From: Croceitalea dokdonensis DOKDO 023
GTDB lineage: Bacteria; Bacteroidota; Bacteroidia; Flavobacteriales; Flavobacteriaceae
Length of the DNA stretch: 64,000 nucleotides
NCBI RefSeq assembly: GCF_001306415.1
Contig: NZ_LDJX01000003.1
Span: 310,001 to 374,000 of the forward strand
Direction of reading: 5' to 3'
This document shows, piece by piece, positions 44,715 through 53,353 of the stretch. Position 1 is the first letter of the stretch. The number at the start of each line of letters is the position of its first letter. Under the pieces are notes generated by a model. The model did no database searches and was not told where the DNA came from. It saw only the letters and a list, made by a program, of their open reading frames with translations. The translations under genes and the position numbers were made by a program.

Positions 44715-46184
44715 TTATTTGAGTTGAAATTCAGGTTCTCTTACCAGATGTAACAGCAATAGGTATACTTGGGACGGGGTGTCTTCCAACATCATGTTCC
44801 AGCTACCGGTTTCATAAATATTGTTGTCTTCGTAGGGCTCTCTAAATACTACAATGGCCCTCTCATAATCCGCGTCTGTGAGTAGGCCTTTAGGTAGGAA
44901 TTTGTCAATAATGGCCCGGGCCACCACATTAGGGTCGCTTTCCGCAGCACCGGCGGCCGCGATGCCCAACTGCCTAAACTGTTCCGTATTGGCAGCGAAA
45001 AATTGCTCTAAGAACACCTCCATGGTCAACCATCTACCTATAATGTAGTTGGTGTTTATCCATTGGCGGTCCCGTTGCCAGCCAGCAACATCCACTGGGT
45101 CAAAAACTTCCTGGCCAATCATGGAAGCTGCGTCTATGGCGTTTACCACGGTACCGTCCGTGTAGGCAAAATTACTTTCCTTAATAAAATTGAGATAAAG
45201 GTCCAACGGACTTTTGATGATGACCCCAATGGCGGTATCATCAAAAAAGTGCTCACTTTTTAACAGTTCTGCCAGTACCGGTGCAATTTCAAAATTATTG
45301 GCCAAAAATGTTGCGGCCATACCGTTGATGATGGGTTGTGCCTCGGCGGCCAACGCATCAGGGTGTACAAAGAACATGTATAATTTTTTACTGATGTAAA
45401 ATGCAATCTGATCTGCACGTTGATCAAATAAAATATCGATGACGTCCTCATAACCCCAGTTGCCTGTTTGCCCCATAATGGTCTTGGGGTCGGTATCATG
45501 TCTTTCAGGATTAAAGGTAATCTTGGTACAGCCAACTTCTCCCCTGTTCACATAACCGGTGAGGGCCCTTGCTGCCTCAATAATGTCCTCTTCCGTATAG
45601 CCCACGCCTTCACCTAGGGTAAAGAGTTCGTATAGCTCACGTGCATAGTTTTCATTGGGTCTGTTACGATTGTTAAAGGCACCGTCCAGATAGCGGAGCA
45701 TGGCACTGGTAAGGCCAATTTCGCTTACAAAGGTCTTAAAGTTGCCCAAGGCATTGCGCTGCAAACAGTTTACATATTCATACAAAAAGGAGTTACAGTC
45801 GTAAACCCCATATTCGGTCACAAAATGGTTGCTCCAGAAGAAACTCATCCGGTCCCGTAGATTATTGTTGAGTAACGCATTCCCATAGGCGGTATATAAT
45901 TCTTCCCTTTGGGCACGCCGTAATTGGCGCCGTAGATCATCATCCTCTGGATAATTGGCATTGGTCCACTCGGACCATGCTGGTGGTGGAATCACCGGGG
46001 CATTTACCGCTTGGCCTACCAAGGTGTCTACCAATGCATTGGCAGATTGGCCAACACCTTGGTTGATGACATCAACAGAGGCGCTAAAGCCCAGTCTGCG
46101 GTACAAATGCCGTACTTTTGAAGCGTCTAATGGAGTGGTATACGGAGCTAGGGAACCCGTATTACAATTAACGAATGGTTGCAT
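44715..46184 (-). CDS. DUF1800 family protein
   Basis: 489 residues without signal peptide. DUF1800 motifs are visible: HLYRRLGFSA near the start, the R-A-Q-R-E-E-L-Y-T-A-Y and LRDRMSFFWSNHFV regions, ENYARELYELFTLGEG with Y-T-E-E-D-I-I-E-A-A-R-A-L-T-G-Y, and KLYMFFVHPDA near the middle. DUF1800 and DUF1501 genes are a recurrent pair in Bacteroidota and Planctomycetota with unknown biochemical roles. The two genes are spaced by nine bases and end at a shared terminator, so they are co-expressed. Confidence 0.88.
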   Translation of the reverse strand: MQPFVNCNTGSLAPYTTPLDASKVRHLYRRLGFSASVDVINQGVGQSANALVDTLVGQAVNAPVIPPPAWSEWTNANYPEDDDLRRQLRRAQREELYTAYGNALLNNNLRDRMSFFWSNHFVTEYGVYDCNSFLYEYVNCLQRNALGNFKTFVSEIGLTSAMLRYLDGAFNNRNRPNENYARELYELFTLGEGVGYTEEDIIEAARALTGYVNRGEVGCTKITFNPERHDTDPKTIMGQTGNWGYEDVIDILFDQRADQIAFYISKKLYMFFVHPDALAAEAQPIINGMAATFLANNFEIAPVLAELLKSEHFFDDTAIGVIIKSPLDLYLNFIKESNFAYTDGTVVNAIDAASMIGQEVFDPVDVAGWQRDRQWINTNYIIGRWLTMEVFLEQFFAANTEQFRQLGIAAAGAAESDPNVVARAIIDKFLPKGLLTDADYERAIVVFREPYEDNNIYETGSWNMMLEDTPSQVYLLLLHLVREPEFQLK

Positions 46185-46348
46185 AATAGATTTGGGAATT
46201 TAAAAGTATCATAGTCTTAACATTCACTATGTGCTTTTGGTAGGTGTGGTTCATTTGAGCTGGTAAATTACAATGTAAACGTCACTTTTCGGATGAAACA
46301 CCAAATTTTTCGACGAAATGCATTTAATTTTCAATATTTTAAGAAACT

Positions 46349-46708
46349 ATGGGAAAACATAATGAGTTGGGGAAGCTTGGAGAGGAGAAAGCCATTGCAT
46401 ACCTCCAAAAGAAAGGGTACACTATTAAATACAAAAACTACCGATATTTAAAAGGTGAAATTGACATTATTGCCCAAAAAGAAAACATTTTGGCCATAGT
46501 GGAGGTAAAGTCCAGAACCAACGCTTTTCTGGAGGATTTATCTGAAACCGTAAACCCTAAAAAAATTAAACTTTTGGTGGCTACGGCAAACCAGTACGTA
46601 ATGGAGAATAATTTGGATCTGGAGGTACGTTTTGATATTGTGACCGTGCTGCAAAAAGGAACACAATTTCAACTGGAGCACTTGGAAGATGCATTCTATC
46701 ATTTTTAA
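46349..46708 (+). CDS. yraN: YraN family (UPF0102) nuclease-like protein
   Basis: 119 residues that match the small YraN family in full length: GKLGEEKAIAYLQKKGY near the start, the restriction-endonuclease-like core G-E-I-D-I-I-A and I-V-E-V-K-S-R, and the C-terminal RFDIVTV. The E-x-K and D of this core are typical of PD-(D/E)XK folds, so Holliday-junction or related nuclease activity is possible, but the family's role is not established. It is divergent from DUF1800 and followed by a separate promoter for the ACT-domain gene. Confidence 0.9.
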   Translation: MGKHNELGKLGEEKAIAYLQKKGYTIKYKNYRYLKGEIDIIAQKENILAIVEVKSRTNAFLEDLSETVNPKKIKLLVATANQYVMENNLDLEVRFDIVTVLQKGTQFQLEHLEDAFYHF

Positions 46709-46711
46709 CTA

Positions 46712-46743
46712 TTTGTGTTATTTGTAACAATTAGTTATTTTTA
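46712..46743 (+). promoter_or_regulatory. Promoter of the ACT-domain gene
   Basis: TTTG (46712-46715), a 20-base spacer and TATTTTTA (46736-46743) match the Bacteroidota -33/-7 layout with one mismatch. It is followed by the ATG at 46761. Confidence 0.5.
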
Positions 46744-46760
46744 CGGCAAAAGTATGTCCA

Positions 46761-47420
46761 ATGAAGACGATTTCTGCCGTAGTGGAAAACTACATTAAAA
46801 AGAAACCCTTTTTACAAAGCGCATTGGCCCAAGGGATTATTAATTTAACGTCCCTCTCCAGAATGGTAAAGCCAGAAATAGAGGAGGAGCTGGGCAAGGA
46901 TATCCGCAATGGTGCCATAGTGATGGCCCTAAAACGATTGTCCGATGATCTGGAGTTCCGCGCAACCCATAAAATTGTAAAGGTCCTAAAGAATATAGGG
47001 GAGATTACGGTGCGCTCCAACCTTAGTGACTACACCTTTCTGTCCTCAGAAACCATATTGGCCAACCAGGCGAAATTGTTGGAAGAGGTCAATAAAAATC
47101 AGGATATTTTCTACACTTCTTCCCGCGGGGTAAATGAAATAAATATAGTGGTAAGCAATACCCTTGATAAGACGGTGGAAGAACTGTTTGTAAACGAGCG
47201 TTGTACCCAAAAAGCGGAAAACCTGTCTTCCGTAACGGTAAAACTACCAGCGGAGAACGTATCCGTGCCCGGAATTTATTATTTTATCTTTCAGCGATTG
47301 GCCTGGGAGGGCATCATACTTTATGAGGTGATTTCTACCACCAATGAGTTTACCATTTTGGTAAACGATGACCAAGTGGATGTCGCCTTTAAAACCATTA
47401 AGGATTTAAAGACCCTGTAA
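46761..47420 (+). CDS. ACT-domain protein with an aspartokinase-like tail
   Basis: 219 residues. The first 130 residues form a helical domain (VVENYIKKKPFLQSALAQG) plus a beta-segment. The C-terminal 60 residues read like the regulatory ACT domain of aspartokinases: P-G-I-Y-Y-F-I-F, W-E-G-I-I-L-Y-E-V-I-S-T-T-N-E-F-T-I-L-V, D-D-Q-V-D-V-A-F. No aspartokinase catalytic domain is present, so it may bind an amino acid and act as a sensor, perhaps for transcription or for a partner enzyme. It has its own promoter and follows yraN. Confidence 0.75.
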   Translation: MKTISAVVENYIKKKPFLQSALAQGIINLTSLSRMVKPEIEEELGKDIRNGAIVMALKRLSDDLEFRATHKIVKVLKNIGEITVRSNLSDYTFLSSETILANQAKLLEEVNKNQDIFYTSSRGVNEINIVVSNTLDKTVEELFVNERCTQKAENLSSVTVKLPAENVSVPGIYYFIFQRLAWEGIILYEVISTTNEFTILVNDDQVDVAFKTIKDLKTL

Positions 47421-47470
47421 TAAACGAAAGCGGCTTATTTTTCGTTTACTAGGGTGAATCTATTGTGGTT

Positions 47471-49447
47471 ATGACAAAAAGAAAAATCCTTTTTGGTGCA
47501 CTTGCCGTTTTTACCTGCTATCTTTTCTATTTGCTCTACCTCTTTGTTATCTCTCCCAAAACCAATTTACAGTCCATTTATTTGATTCCCGATGATGCGG
47601 TTTTTGTCATGGAGTCCGATAGGCCAGTTGCCAGTTGGTCCAAGATCAGTGAAAGTAGGGCCTGGCAACACCTTAAGAACAACACCTATTTTGCTGAACT
47701 TACGGAGAACATCCAACAAGTAGATACCATCTTCAATTCCAAACGAACGCTTTTTGAGTTTTTTGATGATCGTTCGCTCTTTATTTCCATACATACCATT
47801 TCTAAAAAGGACTATGGTATTTTTTATGTGCTGGATTTAAAACGGATTGCCAAGCTAAAACTGCTAAAAACCTATTTGGACACGCTATTGGATGAGGGCT
47901 ATGTGCTGAGCAAACGCAACTATCATGAGCACGAAATTTTAGAGGTGTATGACAGGAGCAGTAAAGAAACCATGTATCTGGCCTTTATCAAAAACCAGTT
48001 GATAGCCTCATTTACGCACAGTTTGGTAGAAGCTTCCATAGACCAGCACCAAGAACCAGTTTTGGGCAGGGACCATAATTTTATTGAAATCAACCAACAG
48101 GTAGGCTATGAAAACCTTTTTAGGCTCTATGTAAATTACAGTCAATTTAATTCCTATTACTACCAGTTTACGGATACACCCACAGATTGGGTAGATGCGA
48201 TGGGCAACAATTTTTTGTTTTCCGGTTTTAGTTTTGATATGGATGCGCAAAGCACCTTAACCGCAAATGGCTTTACCAACATAGACTACAAGAATGAGAA
48301 CTACTTAGAGGCACTACAGCGGTCAGGTAAGGCCAAGCGTACCATACCTAGCATTGCACCTAAGAGCACGGCACTGTATCTCAGCTATGGCTTTGATAGT
48401 TTTAGCGAGTTTTACCAAAATTTTATGACGGTACAAAAGGCGAATAACTCAGCCGAATTTAGAGGGTATGAAGCCGGGATTAAAAAGGTGGAAAAATTTT
48501 TAAACATCAATGTCCAAGATAACTTTGTAAGCTGGGTCGGGGACGAAATTGCCATATTGCAGATTAAATCTAGCTTATCCAACAAAGAGAATGACTTGGC
48601 ATTGGTACTTAAAACCAATGATGTTGACCAGGCCAAAGAAAACTTGGATGTATTGCTAAGGCAGATTAGAAAGAAGACCCCGGTAAAGTTTAAGGCGGTG
48701 AGCTATAAAGGGCATGAGATTCACTTTTTGTCCATTAAAGGCTTCTTTAAAATGGTTTTGGGCAGTAGGTTCAAAGAGTTTGACAAACCTTATTTTACAA
48801 TCATTGGGGCATATGTTGTTTTTAGTGACAGCCCCAATACCATTAAGACCATCATTAATGGGTATCAAGATGGCAGTACCCTGGCAACAGACCCCGATTT
48901 TTTAAGTTTTGACAGGCGGTTGGAAAAAGAAACCAGTCTCCACGCCTACGCAAACACGCCATTGCTTTATGATACTTTTTATACCATGGCCGATAAAGCA
49001 ACAAAGTCCAGTTTGCGCCAAAACAAAGATTTTATCATTTGCTTTCCGCAAGTAGGGTTTCAGCTTACCCCTGAGGACGATCTGTTCCGGAGCCGATTGG
49101 TGGTTGGTTATGAAGATGTAGCCCAGGTCAAGAAAAAGTATGTGGCAGAAAAGCCAGAGGCTACGGTATCCAAAACAGGCGGAGCCAACGAAATAACCGA
49201 AACAGTTTTTAATCTACCTCCAATATATCCAAATGATTTAACGGCCAAAGTGTTCGTCAGCAACTATGGGAACGGCAACATCCGCTTTAAAGTGGACTTA
49301 AAGAACGGAAGGAAACATGGTCGTTATAGTGCCTACCATCCCAATGGAAAAAAGAAAATCACAGGTCGTTTTAAAGAAGACCAACAAGTAGGTACTTGGC
49401 GCTATTTTGATGAGGAGGGAAATCAAATGCTAAAGAAGAAGTTCTAG
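47471..49447 (+). CDS. Large membrane-anchored protein with MORN-like C-terminus
   Basis: 658 residues from the ATG at 47471 (an in-frame GTG lies two codons upstream). One N-terminal membrane helix (about 5-25) exposes the rest to the periplasm. The region 45-560 contains repeated beta/alpha units; the N-terminal strand IPDDAVFVMESDRPVASW is reminiscent of DUF3352-type proteins, but I only infer this. The last 60 residues are a MORN/YwqK-like beta-hairpin repeat (GRKHGRYSAYHPNGKKKITG, DQQVGTWRYFDEEG). Function unknown. It ends three bases before a (GCTATTC)10 microsatellite. Confidence 0.72.
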   Translation: MTKRKILFGALAVFTCYLFYLLYLFVISPKTNLQSIYLIPDDAVFVMESDRPVASWSKISESRAWQHLKNNTYFAELTENIQQVDTIFNSKRTLFEFFDDRSLFISIHTISKKDYGIFYVLDLKRIAKLKLLKTYLDTLLDEGYVLSKRNYHEHEILEVYDRSSKETMYLAFIKNQLIASFTHSLVEASIDQHQEPVLGRDHNFIEINQQVGYENLFRLYVNYSQFNSYYYQFTDTPTDWVDAMGNNFLFSGFSFDMDAQSTLTANGFTNIDYKNENYLEALQRSGKAKRTIPSIAPKSTALYLSYGFDSFSEFYQNFMTVQKANNSAEFRGYEAGIKKVEKFLNINVQDNFVSWVGDEIAILQIKSSLSNKENDLALVLKTNDVDQAKENLDVLLRQIRKKTPVKFKAVSYKGHEIHFLSIKGFFKMVLGSRFKEFDKPYFTIIGAYVVFSDSPNTIKTIINGYQDGSTLATDPDFLSFDRRLEKETSLHAYANTPLLYDTFYTMADKATKSSLRQNKDFIICFPQVGFQLTPEDDLFRSRLVVGYEDVAQVKKKYVAEKPEATVSKTGGANEITETVFNLPPIYPNDLTAKVFVSNYGNGNIRFKVDLKNGRKHGRYSAYHPNGKKKITGRFKEDQQVGTWRYFDEEGNQMLKKKF

Positions 49448-49451
49448 TTTT

Positions 49452-49524
49452 GCTATTCGCTATTCGCTATTCGCTATTCGCTATTCGCTATTCGCTATTC
49501 GCTATTCGCTATTCGCTATTCGCT
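49452..49524. repeat. Heptanucleotide microsatellite (GCTATTC)10
   Basis: Ten perfect tandem copies of GCTATTC plus a partial GCT, 4 bases beyond the stop at 49447. Copies are identical. A 7-bp unit is not a multiple of three, so slippage would change any overlapping frame, but no gene runs through it. Confidence 0.97.
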
Positions 49525-49756
49525 GTATGCTTTGCCCGCTAGCACTGCTATTTTTTGAATAAAACGGTATAATGTCATTACGCCATGATGCTGCGGTAAG
49601 ATGGCGCCGATGCATGCTTAGATAACTATGATTAGCGTACCGCAAATGGCTTTATCTTACTACGGGTACACCACAGGAAATAAATTTGACCTATCATAAG
49701 GTTGCGTGGCTCCAATTATAAAAAAGGTACAGACGTATAGTGTAAACTTTAAGAAA
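49525..49756. other. Gene-free stretch between microsatellite and alkB-like gene
   Basis: About 230 bases with no open frame of interest. One imperfect inverted repeat (GCGGTAAGAT near 49593 and ATCTTACTACG near 49654) could form a long hairpin. No other structure was seen. The gap of which this is part begins at the stop at 49447. Confidence 0.4.
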
Positions 49757-50800
49757 CTACCTAAACTCCTTTAATTTCTTGTTCATCACCCAAAACCAAA
49801 GCGGTTGCATTACCGCCAAGAGCATCATGCCCGGATAGCCTGTAGGCATTTGCGGACTCTTTTCGTGTGATTTCAAAACCTGGTATTTTTTGCTACCATT
49901 GTAATGATGGTCAGAGTGTCTTGAGAGATTAAATAAAAGGGTTCTGCCTATTGGATGGTCTGAGTTCCAAGAATGATTGTGCCGAACGGGGGCATATCTA
50001 CCCTGTTCGTTCTTTTTACGCAGCAGACCGTAGTGTTCAATATAATTTACAGTTTCTAAAAGTAGTATTCCGAATGCTGCTGCACCCAAAAATGCAATCA
50101 ATACCTTGGTTCCAAAAAGAGAATAGATAAGAACTAACAGGGCAATATTGGCGATGGAATAGACCACCATACGATTTTGAAGAGAGAACCAATGCCTACT
50201 GCTGGCCCGTAGCCTTTGGTTTTCTAAACGCCAGGCTTCAATATAGCTCCCAAAGTGTGAACGGAACCAATAGACAAAAAGCAATTCATTTTTTCTAGCG
50301 GTCGCCGAATCTTCCGGAGTGGCTACGTTTCTATGATGACCTGCGTTGTGATAGGGCAAAAAGTGGGTGTTTAAGGACGTGAGCAATAATATTTCTCCCA
50401 TCAATTGTTCCCACCTAGTATGGCGATGTCCCAGTTCATGGCCTACATTGATACCCACAACGCCGCACATAAAGCCCATTGCGGTAATACGGCCAATATA
50501 TTCCATTGTGCCATAAGGCGTCTCCCCGATGATATAAAAGAAATAGATTAAAAACCCGATTTGAATGGGTAAGGTTGCGTAGAGAATGTAATCATACACT
50601 TTTTGATTTTTTTCGTCGTCAGCTATTTTTTTATCAAAGTTGGCACGGTCGGGCGGAAGCAACAATTCCAGTAAAGGGACTAAACCAAAAAAAACAACCA
50701 AGGTAATGAAGGTCCAATAACCTTCTAAGTTAAAAGCAAAGAGCACGGTTAGTGGTATGGTATAAACAAACATGTACTTTAGGCGTTGTATGGTCTTCAT
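49757..50800 (-). CDS. Alkane 1-monooxygenase-like membrane di-iron protein
   Basis: 347 residues with six or more hydrophobic helices. The histidine motifs of the membrane desaturase/hydroxylase family are complete: H121-E-L-G-H125, H151-N-A-G-H-H156, a later N-Y-I-E-H256-Y-G-L, and R-H295-S-D-H-H299. This resembles AlkB hydroxylases, which insert oxygen into alkane or fatty-acid chains using rubredoxin. Substrate uncertain. It follows a TetR gene with a four-base overlap, so expression is probably induced by the substrate or product binding the repressor. Confidence 0.87.
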   Translation of the reverse strand: MKTIQRLKYMFVYTIPLTVLFAFNLEGYWTFITLVVFFGLVPLLELLLPPDRANFDKKIADDEKNQKVYDYILYATLPIQIGFLIYFFYIIGETPYGTMEYIGRITAMGFMCGVVGINVGHELGHRHTRWEQLMGEILLLTSLNTHFLPYHNAGHHRNVATPEDSATARKNELLFVYWFRSHFGSYIEAWRLENQRLRASSRHWFSLQNRMVVYSIANIALLVLIYSLFGTKVLIAFLGAAAFGILLLETVNYIEHYGLLRKKNEQGRYAPVRHNHSWNSDHPIGRTLLFNLSRHSDHHYNGSKKYQVLKSHEKSPQMPTGYPGMMLLAVMQPLWFWVMNKKLKEFR

Positions 50801-51363
50801 TTTGATATTCCTTTAGTGATGATTTGGATGAGGTTGTCAAAATACGATTCCAGCCGGTCATATTCCCCCTTAAGGTAAAAGTTGGGTTCCAGCCCTTGTA
50901 GTAGCATTACCAAAACTTGGGCGTATACGGTGATGTCACCTGGAAGCTCAAGTTCTTCCTTCATTAGGCCCTGTTTTAAAAGTTTACTGATTTGCATTAC
51001 CTCCCATTCCGTTATTTGCGTTTTTATTTGATCTAAAAAGGTATAATGCTCGTAAAAACTTGGGCGTAGGGTTTCTTGATAGTTAGGCGCATTGCGCAGT
51101 ACCTCCATACGTTTGAGCATATATAGTTTTAGTACTTGCCTGCTATCCAAGTCAGTTTTGTCAAAAATGGGCTTAAGCGCATTGGTAAGTCTTTTCAGTT
51201 CTTCAAACACCACGGCCTCAAACAACAGTTCTTTGCTTCCAAAATGGTAATAGAGCGATCCTTTGGATTTCTGGGCTTTTTCGGCAATATCTTCCATGGA
51301 TGTTTTATAGTACCCAAATTTGCTAAAGGTAAAACCTGCCGCTTCCAACAATTTATCTCTCAT
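50797..51363 (-). CDS. TetR family transcriptional regulator
   Basis: 188 residues. N-terminal helix-turn-helix (about 8-50; FSKFGYYKTSMEDIAEKAQKS followed by KGSLYYHFGSKELLFEAV), then a helical ligand-binding domain. The gene overlaps the alkB-like gene by four bases and is preceded by a promoter and a 23-bp inverted repeat, so it is likely to repress its own operon until a hydrophobic ligand is present. Confidence 0.9.
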   Translation of the reverse strand: MRDKLLEAAGFTFSKFGYYKTSMEDIAEKAQKSKGSLYYHFGSKELLFEAVVFEELKRLTNALKPIFDKTDLDSRQVLKLYMLKRMEVLRNAPNYQETLRPSFYEHYTFLDQIKTQITEWEVMQISKLLKQGLMKEELELPGDITVYAQVLVMLLQGLEPNFYLKGEYDRLESYFDNLIQIITKGISK

Positions 51364-51378
51364 GTAATTCTGACTTTC

Positions 51379-51401
51379 TGACTAAAAACGAATAATAGTC
51401 A
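51379..51401. promoter_or_regulatory. Candidate TetR operator
   Basis: TGACTA-N11-TAGTCA, a 23-bp palindrome with perfect 6-bp arms, placed between the start codon of the TetR gene (51363) and its -7 box, which it overlaps by two bases. A bound repressor would block the promoter. Confidence 0.55.
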
Positions 51402-51431
51402 AATATAGGTTTTTGATGATTCCGATACCAA
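51400..51431 (-). promoter_or_regulatory. Promoter of the tetR-alkB-like operon
   Basis: On the minus strand, TTGG (51428-51431), a 20-base spacer and TATATTTG (51400-51407). The -7 box is an exact TAnnTTTG match and lies 36 bases before the TetR ATG. Confidence 0.6.
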
Positions 51432-51558
51432 CAGTAATACTTTTAAAAAAATACGTTTTCTAAAATGCCGCTTAAATGTCGGGTGAAATCCAATGAAATC
51501 CCTTGGGCTTGTTTTATCTTGATGCTAACATTGCTTCCAGTTTTAAAAGTTAAATGTT

Positions 51559-52365
51559 ATGAAACAGCCAGAATTAGGATTAAAAATCACGGAATTAAGA
51601 AAGCAAAAAGGGTATACCCAAGAAGAGTTGGTAGAACAGTGCAACATCAACGTAAGGACCTTACAGCGCATTGAGAATGGCGAGGTATCGCCAAGAAGCT
51701 ATACGGTAAAGATGATTTTATCTGCCTTGGATTATGACTATGAAAGCCTGCAAGCAGAAAAAAGGGAAGCAACACATACCCTTGCCCCCATCCCATCTGC
51801 GGAGGCAAAGTCCATCCACAGTTTATTGACGATGGCTTGGATGGCCGGTATTGTCTTTTTTGTGCTTTCCATTTTTAAAGGTTTTACGGATTATTACCAG
51901 ATGTATGAAGATACCTTTGTCTTTGGACAAGCAGGGCATGTGGCCATTAAAGCGCTCATTATGGTGTTCAATGGACTGGTTTTGTATGGGTTTCTTATCG
52001 CGGGCAACGTCTTAAAAAACCATGTAATGAAGATTGCCGCCATGTTAATGTTCCTTGTGTTGCTAGGATATTATGCGTTTGACATTGCATCCGTATTTAG
52101 CGAGAAGATAGATATTGAAGTTGTTTTACTGGTAGGTGCCATAGGCTTTGGAGCCACGGGAATTATTTTTGGCATTTCCGTATTACAGTCTAGGAAAATC
52201 ATCGGTGGTTTGGCCTTGGCGTTGGGTGTCCTTGAACTGGTATTGGCAGCTTGTTTACTGTTGATTTTATTGGCACCATTGGCTTATTTGCTACTGATGC
52301 CCGTTATTATCCTTGAAATTTTGTTCCTATACAAGGTAGCCTCTTTGGTCAAAGCTCAGCTTTGA
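51559..52365 (+). CDS. HTH (XRE-type) regulator fused to a membrane domain
   Basis: 268 residues. Residues 5-62 are an XRE-type HTH (LGLKITELRKQKGYTQEELV, NINVRTLQRIENGEVSPRSYTV). A linker rich in E and S follows, then five hydrophobic helices between residues 88 and 265. Membrane-anchored HTH proteins can bind DNA from the inner face of the membrane and sense something there. The gene starts after a short gap and ends inside the next gene's end (10-base convergent overlap). No target is identified. Confidence 0.83.
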   Translation: MKQPELGLKITELRKQKGYTQEELVEQCNINVRTLQRIENGEVSPRSYTVKMILSALDYDYESLQAEKREATHTLAPIPSAEAKSIHSLLTMAWMAGIVFFVLSIFKGFTDYYQMYEDTFVFGQAGHVAIKALIMVFNGLVLYGFLIAGNVLKNHVMKIAAMLMFLVLLGYYAFDIASVFSEKIDIEVVLLVGAIGFGATGIIFGISVLQSRKIIGGLALALGVLELVLAACLLLILLAPLAYLLLMPVIILEILFLYKVASLVKAQL

Positions 52366-53276
52366 CCTTTGGCCTTGCTAGTTTCAAAATTTCGTTCATA
52401 GGCGTTGTGTATCGCCAAAATTGCAAGCCCAAACAAGACGGCAAAAACAATCAATACGGTATTCACCAATCCGTCCACGGAAAACGATAATCGGATTAGA
52501 ATGGTGGAAATAACAAAACCGGAATTCCGTATCACTTGGTGGTATTTGTCCGTGTAGAAAAAGGAGACCAGCAAAAGCAGCACGTCCACAATGATAAGGA
52601 CAGAGAAAAATTCGTCAAAGAAAATGTTGTTGATGTTCTTTAGCTCTTTAAGGCTATTATCGGCGTCTGTAAATTCCAAGTAGCCCCATTTGCCAAAGCT
52701 AAAGATGACCATGCCCAGCAGTAAGGGCACTAGGCCCACCGCAATGGTTTTTTTAAATCGGATAAAGCGGTTCAGCTGCGGGCTTGTTTCATTGCTCTCG
52801 GAGTTGAGCTGTTTTCGGCTTCTGTTGAGCTTATAAAACCAGAACAATACATAAAACAAGATCACACTGGCCAAGATATCATAGGTAAACTGCAGATCGC
52901 CCTTTATGCTAAACCAGTCGCTGCTCAGTTTTAGATTGGCCATATCCTTAAAAAGCCTCCGAATAATGATAAGGCTAATAATCTCATATTGCTTGCTGAT
53001 GTATGTGGTAATGGAACGGGGCAAATAATAGATTAACAGGTAAACCTCATATACCAGAATAAAGGAAAATGGCGTGTATACCGCAGCTATGGGATTGCCT
53101 AACAAGGAACTGTCCGTATTTAGAAAGGGAAACCAAGGCGTAAAATAGATAAAGATCAGGTGGACAATAAAACTGAAGATGGCCAAAACCAGAACAATGC
53201 GTTCCAAGCGTTTTTTTGCTTTAGGAGATAAAAACAAATCATTTAAGGCGTTTAACCCAGTTTTCAGTAGCGTCAT
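52356..53276 (-). CDS. Polytopic membrane protein of unknown function
   Basis: 306 residues with about seven hydrophobic helices (20-45, 60-85, 130-145, 175-195, 225-245, 255-270, 275-290) and two loops with charged residues. Short patterns such as RSITTYISKQYE and SDWFSIKGD are typical of a family found in flavobacteria, but I do not recognise a transport or enzyme motif. The gene is convergent with the HTH-membrane gene (10-base overlap) and divergent from the flavin reductase gene. Confidence 0.72.
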   Translation of the reverse strand: MTLLKTGLNALNDLFLSPKAKKRLERIVLVLAIFSFIVHLIFIYFTPWFPFLNTDSSLLGNPIAAVYTPFSFILVYEVYLLIYYLPRSITTYISKQYEIISLIIIRRLFKDMANLKLSSDWFSIKGDLQFTYDILASVILFYVLFWFYKLNRSRKQLNSESNETSPQLNRFIRFKKTIAVGLVPLLLGMVIFSFGKWGYLEFTDADNSLKELKNINNIFFDEFFSVLIIVDVLLLLVSFFYTDKYHQVIRNSGFVISTILIRLSFSVDGLVNTVLIVFAVLFGLAILAIHNAYERNFETSKAKGQS

Positions 53277-53294
53277 TGTTAAAGTTAGCCAATA

Positions 53295-53328
53295 TTTGGC
53301 ACAATAGACCGTAGAGTTAATATTTTCG
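53295..53328 (+). promoter_or_regulatory. Promoter of the flavin reductase gene
   Basis: TTTG (53295-53298), a spacer of 22 bases and TATTTTCG (53321-53328), one mismatch from TAnnTTTG. It lies 25 bases before the ATG at 53354. Confidence 0.4.
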
Positions 53329-53353
53329 CCTTGCTAAATAATTAGACCGTACC

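Noticed and set aside
49452-49524. CRISPR-like tandem array
   Set aside because: The unit is 7 bp with no spacers, so it is a microsatellite and not a CRISPR array.
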